In this document: piece after piece, positions 54,033 through 61,780 of the stretch
Layout of the letters: the number at the start of each line of letters is the position of its first letter
Numbering within the stretch: the stretch's first letter is position 1
Assembly (NCBI RefSeq): GCF_000166275.1
Contig: NZ_CM001023.1
Location: 2,421,001 to 2,485,000 of the forward strand
DNA from: Algoriphagus machipongonensis
GTDB taxonomy: Bacteria > Bacteroidota > Bacteroidia > Cytophagales > Cyclobacteriaceae
DNA: 64,000 nucleotides
Reading direction: 5' to 3'
The notes under the pieces: generated by a model
Told to the model about the DNA's origin: nothing
Seen by the model: only the letters and a program-made list of their open reading frames with translations
The model's database searches: none
Position numbers and translations under genes: made by a program

Positions 54033-56398
54033 TAATCAATTAATGTGGTATTGAATAGTTTGAGGATTCGTTTGTATTCATCCGTCCAAGAACTTGGTTC
54101 TACAAAACCATGATCCTCTACCGGATAAATAGCCATTTCCCAATTGTCTTTACCTAATTCTATCAGGCGCTGTGAAAGTCTTACGACATCCTGGAAATGC
54201 ACATTGACATCGACCATACCATGCGCCATCAATAGGTTTCCCTTGAGCCCTTCCGCAAAATAAATAGGGCCTGATCTTCTATAAGCTATAGGATCTTCCT
54301 CAGGAGTATTTAGAATATTTGCAGTGTAACCATGGTTATAATGTGCCCAATCGGTAACTGACCTTAAAGCTGCGCCTGAAGTAAAGACATCAGAAGCATT
54401 AAAGAGTGCCATCAAAGTGATGAAACCACCATAGCTACCCCCATAAATTCCAATTTTTTCTGAGTCTACTCCATGTGTATTAATTAGGTATTTGGCTCCA
54501 TCCACTTGGTCAGAAAGGTCTTTTCCTCCCATATGTCTATAGATACCAGTTCTCCAATCTCTACCATAACCTGCACTTCCACGATAGTCAATATCCAAAA
54601 CGGTATAACCTAAGTCTGTCAAAAGGTTATGGAACATGTATTCTCTAAAATAGCTGCTCCACCATTTGTGAACATTTTGTAAATAACCAGCACCATGCAC
54701 AAAAATGACTGCAGCGCCGTTGTTTTTGGATGCTTCTGGTTTATAGAGTCGAGCAGGTACACTTGCACCATCTTCCGCTGTGAACTGGATAAGTTCCGGA
54801 TCTCTCCAATTATAGGCTTTAAACTCTTCTGATTGTCCATCAGTAAGTTTTTGCGGAGTTGCCCCTTCTTTATTTTCCTGAAGATAAAGTTCTTCAGGTT
54901 GGTTGCTATAGGAGTAAATGATGGCTAAATTTTTCTCATCAGGTGATAAAGTCACATCATTCTTACCTGTCATCGAAGTAAGTTTGATCTTTTTGCCTCC
55001 CATCACAGGCATTTTATAGAAGTGCCTTTCACCTGGGCCTACTTCAGAGCTTGTCAGATACCAAGACTTATTATCGTTAGATAAGAAAGGATCAAATACT
55101 TCGTAGTTTCCAGAAGTCAAAGCTTTCTTCTCTCCAGTGGTGACATCAAGTAGGTACAAATGTGAATATCCTGATTCCTCAGATTGGAAATAGATGTGCT
55201 TGTTGTCTGGAAGCCATCCCATTGTTCCGCCTGAAAATGACCAACCAATACCTGGACCTGCTATCCAAGCTTCATCCCTTTGCCTATCCAAAGTTTTCAA
55301 AGTTCCAGTCGTCAAATCGATCTCTGCAATCCAACGGTCTTTATTGTCTGCTGACCTGATATTGATGATCGCTTTTTCTCCATTTGGTGAAAAATAGGGT
55401 TGAGATAAAATCACATCCCGCTCTTTTTCTTCCCAGGTTTTTTCCGGATAATCTTTTACATAATCAGGGAGATCCTTGATTCCAGGAAGTTCGGAAGTGC
55501 TTACAAAATAAACAGTGTCCCTGCTTAAATCATAAATACCAACTTCTGATTTTGTTGGTTCGGTACCGACTTTCGGTCTGGTATTTAGGTTTGTAGTATA
55601 ACCTGAGGCATCTACATAATCAGGTACTATGGTTGATTTATTATTTGATGGTCTATCAAAATATAGGAAGGTAGCGTATTTCCCATCGGGAGAAAGTGAA
55701 AGGTTGATAGGGTTTTTACCTTCGGTATAGAAAGTGAATTTATCGTCATTTTCCTGAATAGACTCACGGTAGGCTTTTCTTTCTTTTGCTGTCTCTTTTC
55801 TTTCATTGACTACCTGCAAAAGATCTAAGTTGTCTTGTTCCAAAAAGCCTAATTTCTCTTCTCCATCTTCCTTCTTTTTGGAACGGTCATTACCTGATGA
55901 AATGTTGGTGACCTGTTTGACTTCACCTGAAGTCCGGTTTAAGACAAAAATGTTTCCTTGAGAGGTAAAAGAGATCAGGTTTTCATCTGCTAAAAAGCTA
56001 GGATTGTTAAGATTTTGAAACCATGTCAGGATGACTTTTTCGGTTCCTTTTTTAAGATCCTCCAAGATGATTTTTTGATCATCTAAGTATAACCTAAGCG
56101 TTTTTGAACCATTAAAAGTACTGGAGCTTTTACGAAGTGATTTCTCCTCCGGCCAGTGTACTTTTTTTATTTCTGAGGTGTTTGCAAGGTCAATTTTATA
56201 AAGAGAATCAGCAGGATCATTTTCAGCATTGTATCTAAAAAGAATCTGGGTCCCTGAATCATTCCAACGGGCAGAGGAAGGGAAAGTGCCCATCCACTTG
56301 GGATCTCGCATGATATACTCTACCGAAAGGCTGCTCTGGGCAGAGAGTTCAGTAAGGACAATAAATAGGAGTGGCAGTAAAAAGAGTTTTCGCTGCAT
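54032..56398 (-). CDS. S9 family prolyl-oligopeptidase-like peptidase
   Basis: This 788-residue exported protein has a signal peptide ending LTELSAQ. The N-terminal 520 residues form the DPP4-like beta-propeller; the C-terminal 250 form the alpha/beta-hydrolase with GGSYGGFITLM (nucleophile Ser), a GMVDVNVHFQD block (Asp) and EDHGF (His). Such enzymes release dipeptides or short peptides. It overlaps ggt by 1 base and follows the Hpt gene by 30 bases, so the operon probably degrades peptides, including glutathione-like ones. Confidence 0.95.
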   Translation of the reverse strand: MQRKLFLLPLLFIVLTELSAQSSLSVEYIMRDPKWMGTFPSSARWNDSGTQILFRYNAENDPADSLYKIDLANTSEIKKVHWPEEKSLRKSSSTFNGSKTLRLYLDDQKIILEDLKKGTEKVILTWFQNLNNPSFLADENLISFTSQGNIFVLNRTSGEVKQVTNISSGNDRSKKKEDGEEKLGFLEQDNLDLLQVVNERKETAKERKAYRESIQENDDKFTFYTEGKNPINLSLSPDGKYATFLYFDRPSNNKSTIVPDYVDASGYTTNLNTRPKVGTEPTKSEVGIYDLSRDTVYFVSTSELPGIKDLPDYVKDYPEKTWEEKERDVILSQPYFSPNGEKAIINIRSADNKDRWIAEIDLTTGTLKTLDRQRDEAWIAGPGIGWSFSGGTMGWLPDNKHIYFQSEESGYSHLYLLDVTTGEKKALTSGNYEVFDPFLSNDNKSWYLTSSEVGPGERHFYKMPVMGGKKIKLTSMTGKNDVTLSPDEKNLAIIYSYSNQPEELYLQENKEGATPQKLTDGQSEEFKAYNWRDPELIQFTAEDGASVPARLYKPEASKNNGAAVIFVHGAGYLQNVHKWWSSYFREYMFHNLLTDLGYTVLDIDYRGSAGYGRDWRTGIYRHMGGKDLSDQVDGAKYLINTHGVDSEKIGIYGGSYGGFITLMALFNASDVFTSGAALRSVTDWAHYNHGYTANILNTPEEDPIAYRRSGPIYFAEGLKGNLLMAHGMVDVNVHFQDVVRLSQRLIELGKDNWEMAIYPVEDHGFVEPSSWTDEYKRILKLFNTTLID

Positions 56399-56428
56399 AG
56401 TTCAAACTGGTAAATGGTTTAGATTCTG

Positions 56429-56761
56429 TTATAAAGAACTTACGAAAGTGTCGAGTTCGGCTATGATCGTATCCAGGTGTTCTTGTAGGACTTGGTTTTG
56501 ATCATGGGAATTTTCCAAATTAGCTTCAATTTCTTCCAGTAACTTCCTTGTTTTTATGGCTCCAATATAACTCATACTGGGTTTAGCTTTATGACACCTT
56601 TTTTTAATGGTCACAAAATCCCCTTTATGGTAAAATTCATCTAACTCTTTTAGGTCTTTAATATTGGTGTCAAGAATGATTTGAATCATTTCTTGAATCA
56701 TCTCCGGGTCATCATCACCAAAGTATTGATAAATCGATTGTTCACTGATAAGTTGATACAT
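56429..56761 (-). CDS. Orphan histidine phosphotransfer (Hpt) protein
   Basis: This 110-residue protein is made of a four-helix Hpt domain. The phosphorylatable His57 lies in RCHKAKPSMSYIG, which follows the H-x-K-x-S-x-x-x-x-G pattern of Hpt proteins. Such proteins pass phosphate between hybrid histidine kinases and response regulators. No kinase or regulator is in the window, so its partners are elsewhere. It is the first gene of the operon, 30 bases before the S9 peptidase gene. Confidence 0.88.
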   Translation of the reverse strand: MYQLISEQSIYQYFGDDDPEMIQEMIQIILDTNIKDLKELDEFYHKGDFVTIKKRCHKAKPSMSYIGAIKTRKLLEEIEANLENSHDQNQVLQEHLDTIIAELDTFVSSL

Positions 56762-56997
56762 ATTTGTGTCTAAAGAGTAGATATAAAAAATTGATTGGTT
56801 GGTACCTTGATGCTAAAATTAAAAACATTTTTCTATTTGTATAATTTACCAGTGAGTGATTTACTTATTATTGAATTATTTTTGGTTGAATGGTCAGATT
56901 TTAAGCTGAACCGAAATCAATGTGAACTGTTTCCACTTTTAATGGTTCTTCAAATGGAATCCTTAATTTTGCCTTGAAGAAAATGCAACCTGAATAG

Positions 56998-57150
56998 ATG
57001 CAACGCAATAAGAAAATTTTCTTAATCCTGTTTTTGATTTTTATGTTAATCATGATGTGGATTGGGTATGATATATCATCCAGGACTACATTTCCTGGAT
57101 CAAAAGGAAACCTCAAAGAACGAATTTCTAATCAAACCGATTCCTTATAA
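56998..57150 (+). CDS. Small single-pass membrane protein (50 residues)
   Basis: This short gene was found by reading the sequence. ATG 56998 opens a 50-residue frame: a basic start (MQRNKKIF), one hydrophobic segment (residues about 8-24), then a YDISSRTTFPGSKGNL stretch and a basic tail, stop TAA 57148-57150. The next gene starts at 57152, 1 base later. The topology is a membrane anchor with a short hydrophilic tail. I recognise no family. Conserved charge layout and tight spacing to the DUF2452 gene suggest a real gene, but no homology test was possible. Confidence 0.6.
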   Translation: MQRNKKIFLILFLIFMLIMMWIGYDISSRTTFPGSKGNLKERISNQTDSL

Positions 57151-57151
57151 T

Positions 57152-57610
57152 ATGAAGGGAAAGAAAATAGATATTGACAAAATAGATCTGGAGGAATTAA
57201 AAAAAAGCACTACTGAAAATCCCGGTACGCTTCCTTATGCCCATCATTCCGGAAGTGCCGTCATAAAACCTGAAGATAAAGGAAAATCAACTGGAAGAGC
57301 AGTTGCAGCCATGCAAAGTCAAACGGATATGCAAATGTCCCAGATTTACGAGCAGATGAAGCTTTTAGCAGATCAAGCAAAAATGATTCAGGCTAGAGTA
57401 GAATATTCAGAAAGGATTTATGAAGCCAATATTTCATTTGAACCACTGATTAACCACCACTATTTTCTTTATCAAAAAAATGACGGAAGTGACTTTCTAA
57501 GCATGATTGCTCCTGAAGAATGGGGGCGTAAAAAAGATTTTGCACATTTTCTAGCAGAAGTCAAATTGTTGGCGGACCATACTTGGGAAGTCATTAGGGA
57601 AAAGGAATAA
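57152..57610 (+). CDS. DUF2452 family protein
   Basis: This 152-residue cytoplasmic protein starts at ATG 57152. A longer frame from 57062 is open, but its first 30 codons overlap the small membrane gene in another frame. DUF2452 blocks are PGTLPYAHHSGSAVIKPEDKGK near the N-terminus, MQMSQIYEQMKLLADQAK in a helix, and APEEWGRKKDFAHFLAEVKLLADHTWEV at the end (parts quoted). Function is unknown. It is the middle gene of a three-gene plus-strand group, 3 bases before the next. Confidence 0.88.
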   Translation: MKGKKIDIDKIDLEELKKSTTENPGTLPYAHHSGSAVIKPEDKGKSTGRAVAAMQSQTDMQMSQIYEQMKLLADQAKMIQARVEYSERIYEANISFEPLINHHYFLYQKNDGSDFLSMIAPEEWGRKKDFAHFLAEVKLLADHTWEVIREKE

Positions 57611-57613
57611 CCA

Positions 57614-58258
57614 ATGGATAATTTAATTACTCGACAACTCGATATAATATTAAAAGAAGGGGAAGTTGAGTTTGAAAGAAATTTTGAGCTTCCTATCAAT
57701 TCTAAATTTTTGGATAAAAAAGGAGAGGAGTGGTTTCAAGAAATATATGATGATTTGGGTGGTATGGGTGAATTCCCAATCTTACATAAACTCAAATTTG
57801 ATTTTAAAATCAATCGGAATGTTTTCCTTTATGATGATGAACTTCACTTTCATAGGTATAGGTTAAATACCTTTAGATCAGACTTGTACCGTGAGATGGA
57901 ATTTCCATTTCTTGAATCTCACAGAAGGCTGTGCAGAACCTATGAAAAGGACTGTTTAAAAGCGGGACTTCAAGAAAGGGTTTGGAATGGGCCACCCATT
58001 GCAAAGCATTGTTTTGGAGAATCTTCTGACCCAGGAGATTTTTCATCCAATGGATCCGCTGGTTGGAAATTAATGGCTTATAACGATGCTCAGATTGATT
58101 TACAAACTCGTATTCATGGCTATAAGCTGATTCGTTTGAATCCTTATGAAACTTTAATGACTGGCGGTTCTTTGAAAAGGCTTGACCATTTATTGGTAAA
58201 CCCAAAAGAAGAGCAGCGAAAAATGCTGCTCAATTGGTTTTTAAGGAAAATAGAATAA
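57614..58258 (+). CDS. Conserved hypothetical protein
   Basis: This 214-residue cytoplasmic protein is not recognised by me. It is rich in aromatic and charged residues: acidic helices at the start (FLDKKGEEWFQEIYDDLGGMG), a middle with FHRYRLNTFRSDLYREMEFPFLESHRRLC, then KHCFGESSDPGDF and GWKLMAYNDAQIDLQTRI. Two cysteines in CRTYEKDC are spaced as a possible metal or disulfide pair. It starts 3 bases after DUF2452, so the two are co-transcribed. It is convergent with the kinase gene at 58272. Confidence 0.82.
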   Translation: MDNLITRQLDIILKEGEVEFERNFELPINSKFLDKKGEEWFQEIYDDLGGMGEFPILHKLKFDFKINRNVFLYDDELHFHRYRLNTFRSDLYREMEFPFLESHRRLCRTYEKDCLKAGLQERVWNGPPIAKHCFGESSDPGDFSSNGSAGWKLMAYNDAQIDLQTRIHGYKLIRLNPYETLMTGGSLKRLDHLLVNPKEEQRKMLLNWFLRKIE

Positions 58259-58271
58259 TTAGCGTTTTGGA

Positions 58272-58889
58272 TTAGGAAAAGAGACCGTAAATCTCACGGT
58301 TGACTTTTTCTATCACCAAAGATAAATCTGTAGGTCTCTCCACGAAGTCTAAATCATTGACATTAATGATCAATAACTTACCCTCTTGATAATTAGCTAT
58401 CCATTCCTCATAATGCTGATTTAAGTTTTTGAGGTAATCAATCCGCATCGTGGTTTCATATTTTCTACCGCGTTTTTCTATCTGACCTACAAGTTTTGGA
58501 ATATCGGCTTGTAGATAGATTAACAGGTCTGGAGCTTTTACATGATTGATCATGCTATCGAATAAGCTGCAATAATTTGCATAATCCCGATCATTTAAAT
58601 AACCACTTTTATAGAGGTTAGCGGCAAAGATGTAGGCATCTTCATAGATCGTTCGATCTTGTATAAAGTCATAGTTATTCTCTTGAATTTTTTTTAATTG
58701 ATTAAAACGAGAGTTCAAGAAATACACCTGTAAGTGGAAGGCCCATCTCTTCATATCTTGGTAGAAATCTTCCAAATATGGATTGTTGTCAACCGACTCA
58801 AATTCAGCTTTCCAGCCATAATGATTGGCAAGTTTCTCAGTTAAAGTAGTTTTTCCACTACCAATATTTCCTGCTACAGCTACATGCAT
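58272..58889 (-). CDS. Deoxynucleoside kinase
   Basis: This 205-residue P-loop kinase has the ATP site GNIGSGKTTL and the ERS/DRT motif in QDRTIYEDAYIFA. The remaining fold is the dCK/dGK family. It phosphorylates deoxynucleosides for salvage; whether it prefers dA/dG or dC is not readable. It starts 12 bases after the hbd stop codon on the same strand, so they may be co-transcribed. Confidence 0.95.
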   Translation of the reverse strand: MHVAVAGNIGSGKTTLTEKLANHYGWKAEFESVDNNPYLEDFYQDMKRWAFHLQVYFLNSRFNQLKKIQENNYDFIQDRTIYEDAYIFAANLYKSGYLNDRDYANYCSLFDSMINHVKAPDLLIYLQADIPKLVGQIEKRGRKYETTMRIDYLKNLNQHYEEWIANYQEGKLLIINVNDLDFVERPTDLSLVIEKVNREIYGLFS

Positions 58890-58901
58890 AAGGTGTAAAT
58901 A

Positions 58902-59795
58902 TTACTTCTTCAAAAAGCGATGAGAAACGACCAACTCTTTACTCCCTTTGGTGTACTTATAAAATCCTTCGCCAGTTTTTACTCCTTTAAAACCTGCCTC
59001 AACCATATTAACTAATAAGGGACAAGGTGCATACTTAGGATTGCCAAAGCCATCATGGAGTACTTTTAAAATGGATAAACAAACATCCAAACCAATAAAA
59101 TCCGCAAGTTGTAATGGTCCCATAGGGTGCGCCATACCTAGCTTCATGACTGTATCAATTTCTTGTACTCCAGCGACTCCTTCAAATAAGCTATAAATAG
59201 CCTCATTGATCATTGGCATGAGAATTCTATTAGCCACAAAACCTGGGTAATCATTTACTTCTACAGGCTCTTTGCTGAGATTGGAAGCCAAGTCCATGAT
59301 TTCATTGGTGACCTCATCGGAGGTAGCATATCCACGAATGACTTCTACCAATTTCATAACTGGAACAGGATTCATGAAATGCATTCCAATTACTTGGGAT
59401 GCACGATTGGTAACAGCAGCAATTTTGGTAATTGAAATTGAGGAAGTGTTGGTCGCTAAAATAGTTTTAGCAGGGCAAATCTCATCTAGCTGTCTGAATA
59501 GATCCAGTTTGATGTTCATGTTTTCTGTCGCAGCTTCCACCACTAGATCTGCATCCTTCACACCTTCGGTGAGATCTGTTGTTGTTGTAATTCGTTGAAT
59601 AGCTTCTTGTTTAGCATCTTCAGAAATCAACTCTTTGCTTACCTGTCGATCAAGATTTTTGGTGATGGTTTGCAATGCTTTCTCAAGAAATTCTGCTTTT
59701 AAGTCAATCAGATGAACTGAGTGACCATGTTGTGCAAAAACATGGGCGATTCCATTCCCCATTGTTCCAGATCCTATTACTGCTATTTTTTTCAT
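58902..59795 (-). CDS. hbd: 3-hydroxybutyryl-CoA dehydrogenase-type enzyme
   Basis: This 297-residue enzyme oxidises 3-hydroxyacyl-CoA with NAD+ or reduces acetoacetyl-CoA. The NAD-binding site GSGTMGNGIAHVFAQHG, the catalytic-residue block GMHFMNPVPVMKLVEVI, and the C-terminal domain with GLDVCLSIL and FYKYTKG are all present. Length suits a stand-alone 3HCDH, not a FadB fusion. It precedes the deoxynucleoside kinase by 12 bases. A possible 33-residue reading frame precedes it by 6 bases. Confidence 0.94.
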   Translation of the reverse strand: MKKIAVIGSGTMGNGIAHVFAQHGHSVHLIDLKAEFLEKALQTITKNLDRQVSKELISEDAKQEAIQRITTTTDLTEGVKDADLVVEAATENMNIKLDLFRQLDEICPAKTILATNTSSISITKIAAVTNRASQVIGMHFMNPVPVMKLVEVIRGYATSDEVTNEIMDLASNLSKEPVEVNDYPGFVANRILMPMINEAIYSLFEGVAGVQEIDTVMKLGMAHPMGPLQLADFIGLDVCLSILKVLHDGFGNPKYAPCPLLVNMVEAGFKGVKTGEGFYKYTKGSKELVVSHRFLKK

Positions 59796-59801
59796 TCCGT
59801 G

Positions 59802-59903
59802 TTATCTATTTGGGTTTTTAGACTTTCGTTTTTGAAGTACTTTTTCAAAACTAGGTGCTAAGGATTCTAAATCCAATTTAAGAAAACCATTCTTGACGTT
59901 CAT
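59802..59903 (-). CDS. Candidate 33-residue leader protein upstream of hbd
   Basis: Found by eye on the minus strand. ATG at 59901-59903 opens a 33-residue frame starting MNVKNGFLKLDLESL, with a hydrophobic-acidic middle and a basic tail (QKRKSKNPNR), stopping at TAA 59802-59804, 6 bases before hbd. It looks coding, but it is short and could be chance. No known family. Confidence 0.35.
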   Translation of the reverse strand: MNVKNGFLKLDLESLAPSFEKVLQKRKSKNPNR

Positions 59904-59941
59904 TGTCAAAATTTCATTCCTTACCAGAAAAGATTATTGTC

Positions 59942-59949
59942 TACCTTTG
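59942..59949 (+). promoter_or_regulatory. TACCTTTG box before the CvfB-like gene
   Basis: This site matches the Bacteroidota -7 consensus TAnnTTTG and lies 4 bases before the chosen start codon, giving a nearly leaderless transcript if it is the promoter. No good -33 partner is seen. Confidence 0.3.
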
Positions 59950-59953
59950 GGGT

Positions 59954-60790
59954 ATGAAAGAACTCGGTGTAATCAGCAGCCTCCCCATCAATCGATTTAC
60001 TGACTTTGGAGCCTATTTGGCCCTTAGCTCAGGAGAAGAAGTATTGCTTCCTCAAGGATATTTACTAGGGGATGAAAAAGAAGGTGAGGAAATCGCTGTT
60101 TTTGTATATACAGATAGTGAAGATAGACCCGTAGCTGTAACAGAAAGCCCCAAGGCATTATTGGATGAGTTTGCTGTTCTCGAAGCCAAGGAAGTTGCTC
60201 CATTTGGGGTATTTATGGATTGGGGATTGCCCAAAGACCTGTTGGTTCCAAAATCAGAAATGGGACAAAATATGGTGGCTGGAGAAAAATATCTGGTTAA
60301 GGTATGTGTGGATTTTCAGACCAATCGGTTGATTGGAGTCAATAAGTACCGGGATTTTATCACAGAAGCACCTGAAGATTATGTACTAGGAACCGAAGTA
60401 TCTGGTTTAGTATTCGACCATACCGACCTTGGTTATAAAGTTTTGATTGAGGATAAGTATGAGGGGTTGGTTTTCAATAATGAAGTGTTTCAACCAATTG
60501 AAGTTGGAGAATTAAGAAAATTCTTTGTTAAAAAGAGGAGAGATGATGGTAAAGTGGATTTACAACTTCTACCTCCGGGAAGAATGAAGTACGAAGAAGG
60601 AGCTGACTTGATAATGTCGATTCTAGAGGAGAAAAGTTTCTTGCCTCTTCATGACAAATCAGCTCCTGATGAAATAAAAAATGAGCTGGGGATGAGTAAA
60701 AAGCATTTCAAGCAATGTATAGGTCAACTGTATAAGGCTGGGAAAATCAAGATTATGGAAAATGGAATTTCCATCAATGCTTCTAATTAA
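59954..60790 (+). CDS. CvfB-like S1-domain RNA-binding protein
   Basis: This 278-residue cytoplasmic protein starts at ATG 59954 (MKELGVISSLPI); an earlier in-frame ATG-less start at 59903 adds 17 unrelated residues. It has three S1-like beta-barrel units (about residues 1-60, 65-130, 140-215) and a C-terminal winged-helix (MSKKHFKQCIGQLYKAGKI). This is the layout of CvfB/YitL, an RNA-binding regulator of virulence factors in staphylococci. It overlaps the convergent ArsC-like gene by 8 bases. Confidence 0.88.
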   Translation: MKELGVISSLPINRFTDFGAYLALSSGEEVLLPQGYLLGDEKEGEEIAVFVYTDSEDRPVAVTESPKALLDEFAVLEAKEVAPFGVFMDWGLPKDLLVPKSEMGQNMVAGEKYLVKVCVDFQTNRLIGVNKYRDFITEAPEDYVLGTEVSGLVFDHTDLGYKVLIEDKYEGLVFNNEVFQPIEVGELRKFFVKKRRDDGKVDLQLLPPGRMKYEEGADLIMSILEEKSFLPLHDKSAPDEIKNELGMSKKHFKQCIGQLYKAGKIKIMENGISINASN

Positions 60791-61142
60791 ATTTTAGAAT
60801 ATCACTGGGAGTCCTGCATAAGATGGCCTTGTTTCTCCATATTGCTATTGGAGATTTTATCAAATGAGGGTATTTAACGAGAATGTTTAACCAACTTTCT
60901 TCATCCCAGTTTTTTCCGGCTATATGCATTTGGTAATCTGGGTGAGCCCGGTTTAAAAGATCCTTTGCTCGAAGATTTAATTTCATGAGTAGACTGTTCC
61001 ATTGAGTGGTCGTAATCTTTTCTTTTACCACATCAATTTGGTTAATGAACTTTGACAATGAATGTGCATAAGCCAAAGTCTGCTTGTCTATCGGCTGTCC
61101 AGGACTGTGATAGAAGTACAGTTCAGAAGGGTGAGTTTTCAT
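60783..61142 (-). CDS. ArsC/Spx-like protein without active-site cysteines
   Basis: This 119-residue protein has a C-terminal half like arsenate reductase/Spx proteins: LNRAHPDYQ, the long helix block, HLIKSPIAIWRNKAILCRTPSDIL (positions about 95-116, where family members have P-K-L-(L/I)-x-R-P-I). The N-terminal half lacks the C-x-x-C or single active cysteine after the first strand (residues YFYHSPGQPID). It cannot act as a redox reductase by that mechanism; an Spx-like binding role or a degenerate enzyme is possible. It overlaps the CvfB-like gene by 8 bases. Confidence 0.75.
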   Translation of the reverse strand: MKTHPSELYFYHSPGQPIDKQTLAYAHSLSKFINQIDVVKEKITTTQWNSLLMKLNLRAKDLLNRAHPDYQMHIAGKNWDEESWLNILVKYPHLIKSPIAIWRNKAILCRTPSDILKFN

Positions 61143-61240
61143 AGTTATTTGGGTTTTGTTTATTATAATATACTGAATATCTATGAATTATAATATTTTT
61201 TGAGCGGAAAAGATAAATGAAACTATAAAGATTAGTTGTA

Positions 61241-61735
61241 GTGAAAATTGACCTTGATACATTTTACAAAGAGAGTAAATCTGAGTATTCAGCAAATAAA
61301 AAACTGAAAGAACGCTTTCGTAAAGTCAAGCCAAAAGAATTGGACAGGAAGTTTGAAGAGCAACACGATCAGGTTTTTGAAGAAGTGGATTGCTTGGATT
61401 GTGCTAATTGTTGTAAAACCACTAGCCCGATATTTATCCAGACTGATATAGACCGACTGGCAAAAGTTTTTAGAATGAAAAACAGTCAGTTTATAGATGA
61501 ATATTTACACAGAGATGAAGATGGAGATTACGTCCTTAATTCTTCACCTTGCCCATTTTTAAATGACGATAATAAATGTTTAGTCTACGATGCTAGACCC
61601 AAGGCATGTCGGGAATATCCACATACCAATCGTAAAAACATGCACGGTATTTTAGCATTAAGTTTAAAAAATACCCTTGTTTGTCCTGCAGTTTTCAAAA
61701 TTTTCTTGGAGATTGGCAAAGATTATAGGAAGTAA
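61241..61735 (+). CDS. YkgJ-family cysteine-cluster protein
   Basis: This 164-residue protein starts at GTG 61241. It has a cluster DCLDCANCCKT near residue 48, then CPFLNDDNKCLVYDARPKACREYPHT around 106-131. These spaced cysteines match the CxxCxxCC zinc/iron cluster family YkgJ (Fe-S-oxidoreductase-like, DUF). The function of these proteins is not settled. It lies 45 bases before the ROK kinase gene. It is divergent from the ArsC-like gene. Confidence 0.92.
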   Translation: MKIDLDTFYKESKSEYSANKKLKERFRKVKPKELDRKFEEQHDQVFEEVDCLDCANCCKTTSPIFIQTDIDRLAKVFRMKNSQFIDEYLHRDEDGDYVLNSSPCPFLNDDNKCLVYDARPKACREYPHTNRKNMHGILALSLKNTLVCPAVFKIFLEIGKDYRK

Positions 61736-61780
61736 ATTATTTCTTTTGCTTTTTTGAATCACAAACCTATAACAATAAAC

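Noticed and set aside
57062..57151. Upstream start for the DUF2452 protein at 57062
   Set aside because: Those 30 codons overlap the small membrane protein frame and give a non-conserved extension; the ATG at 57152 directly after its stop fits better.
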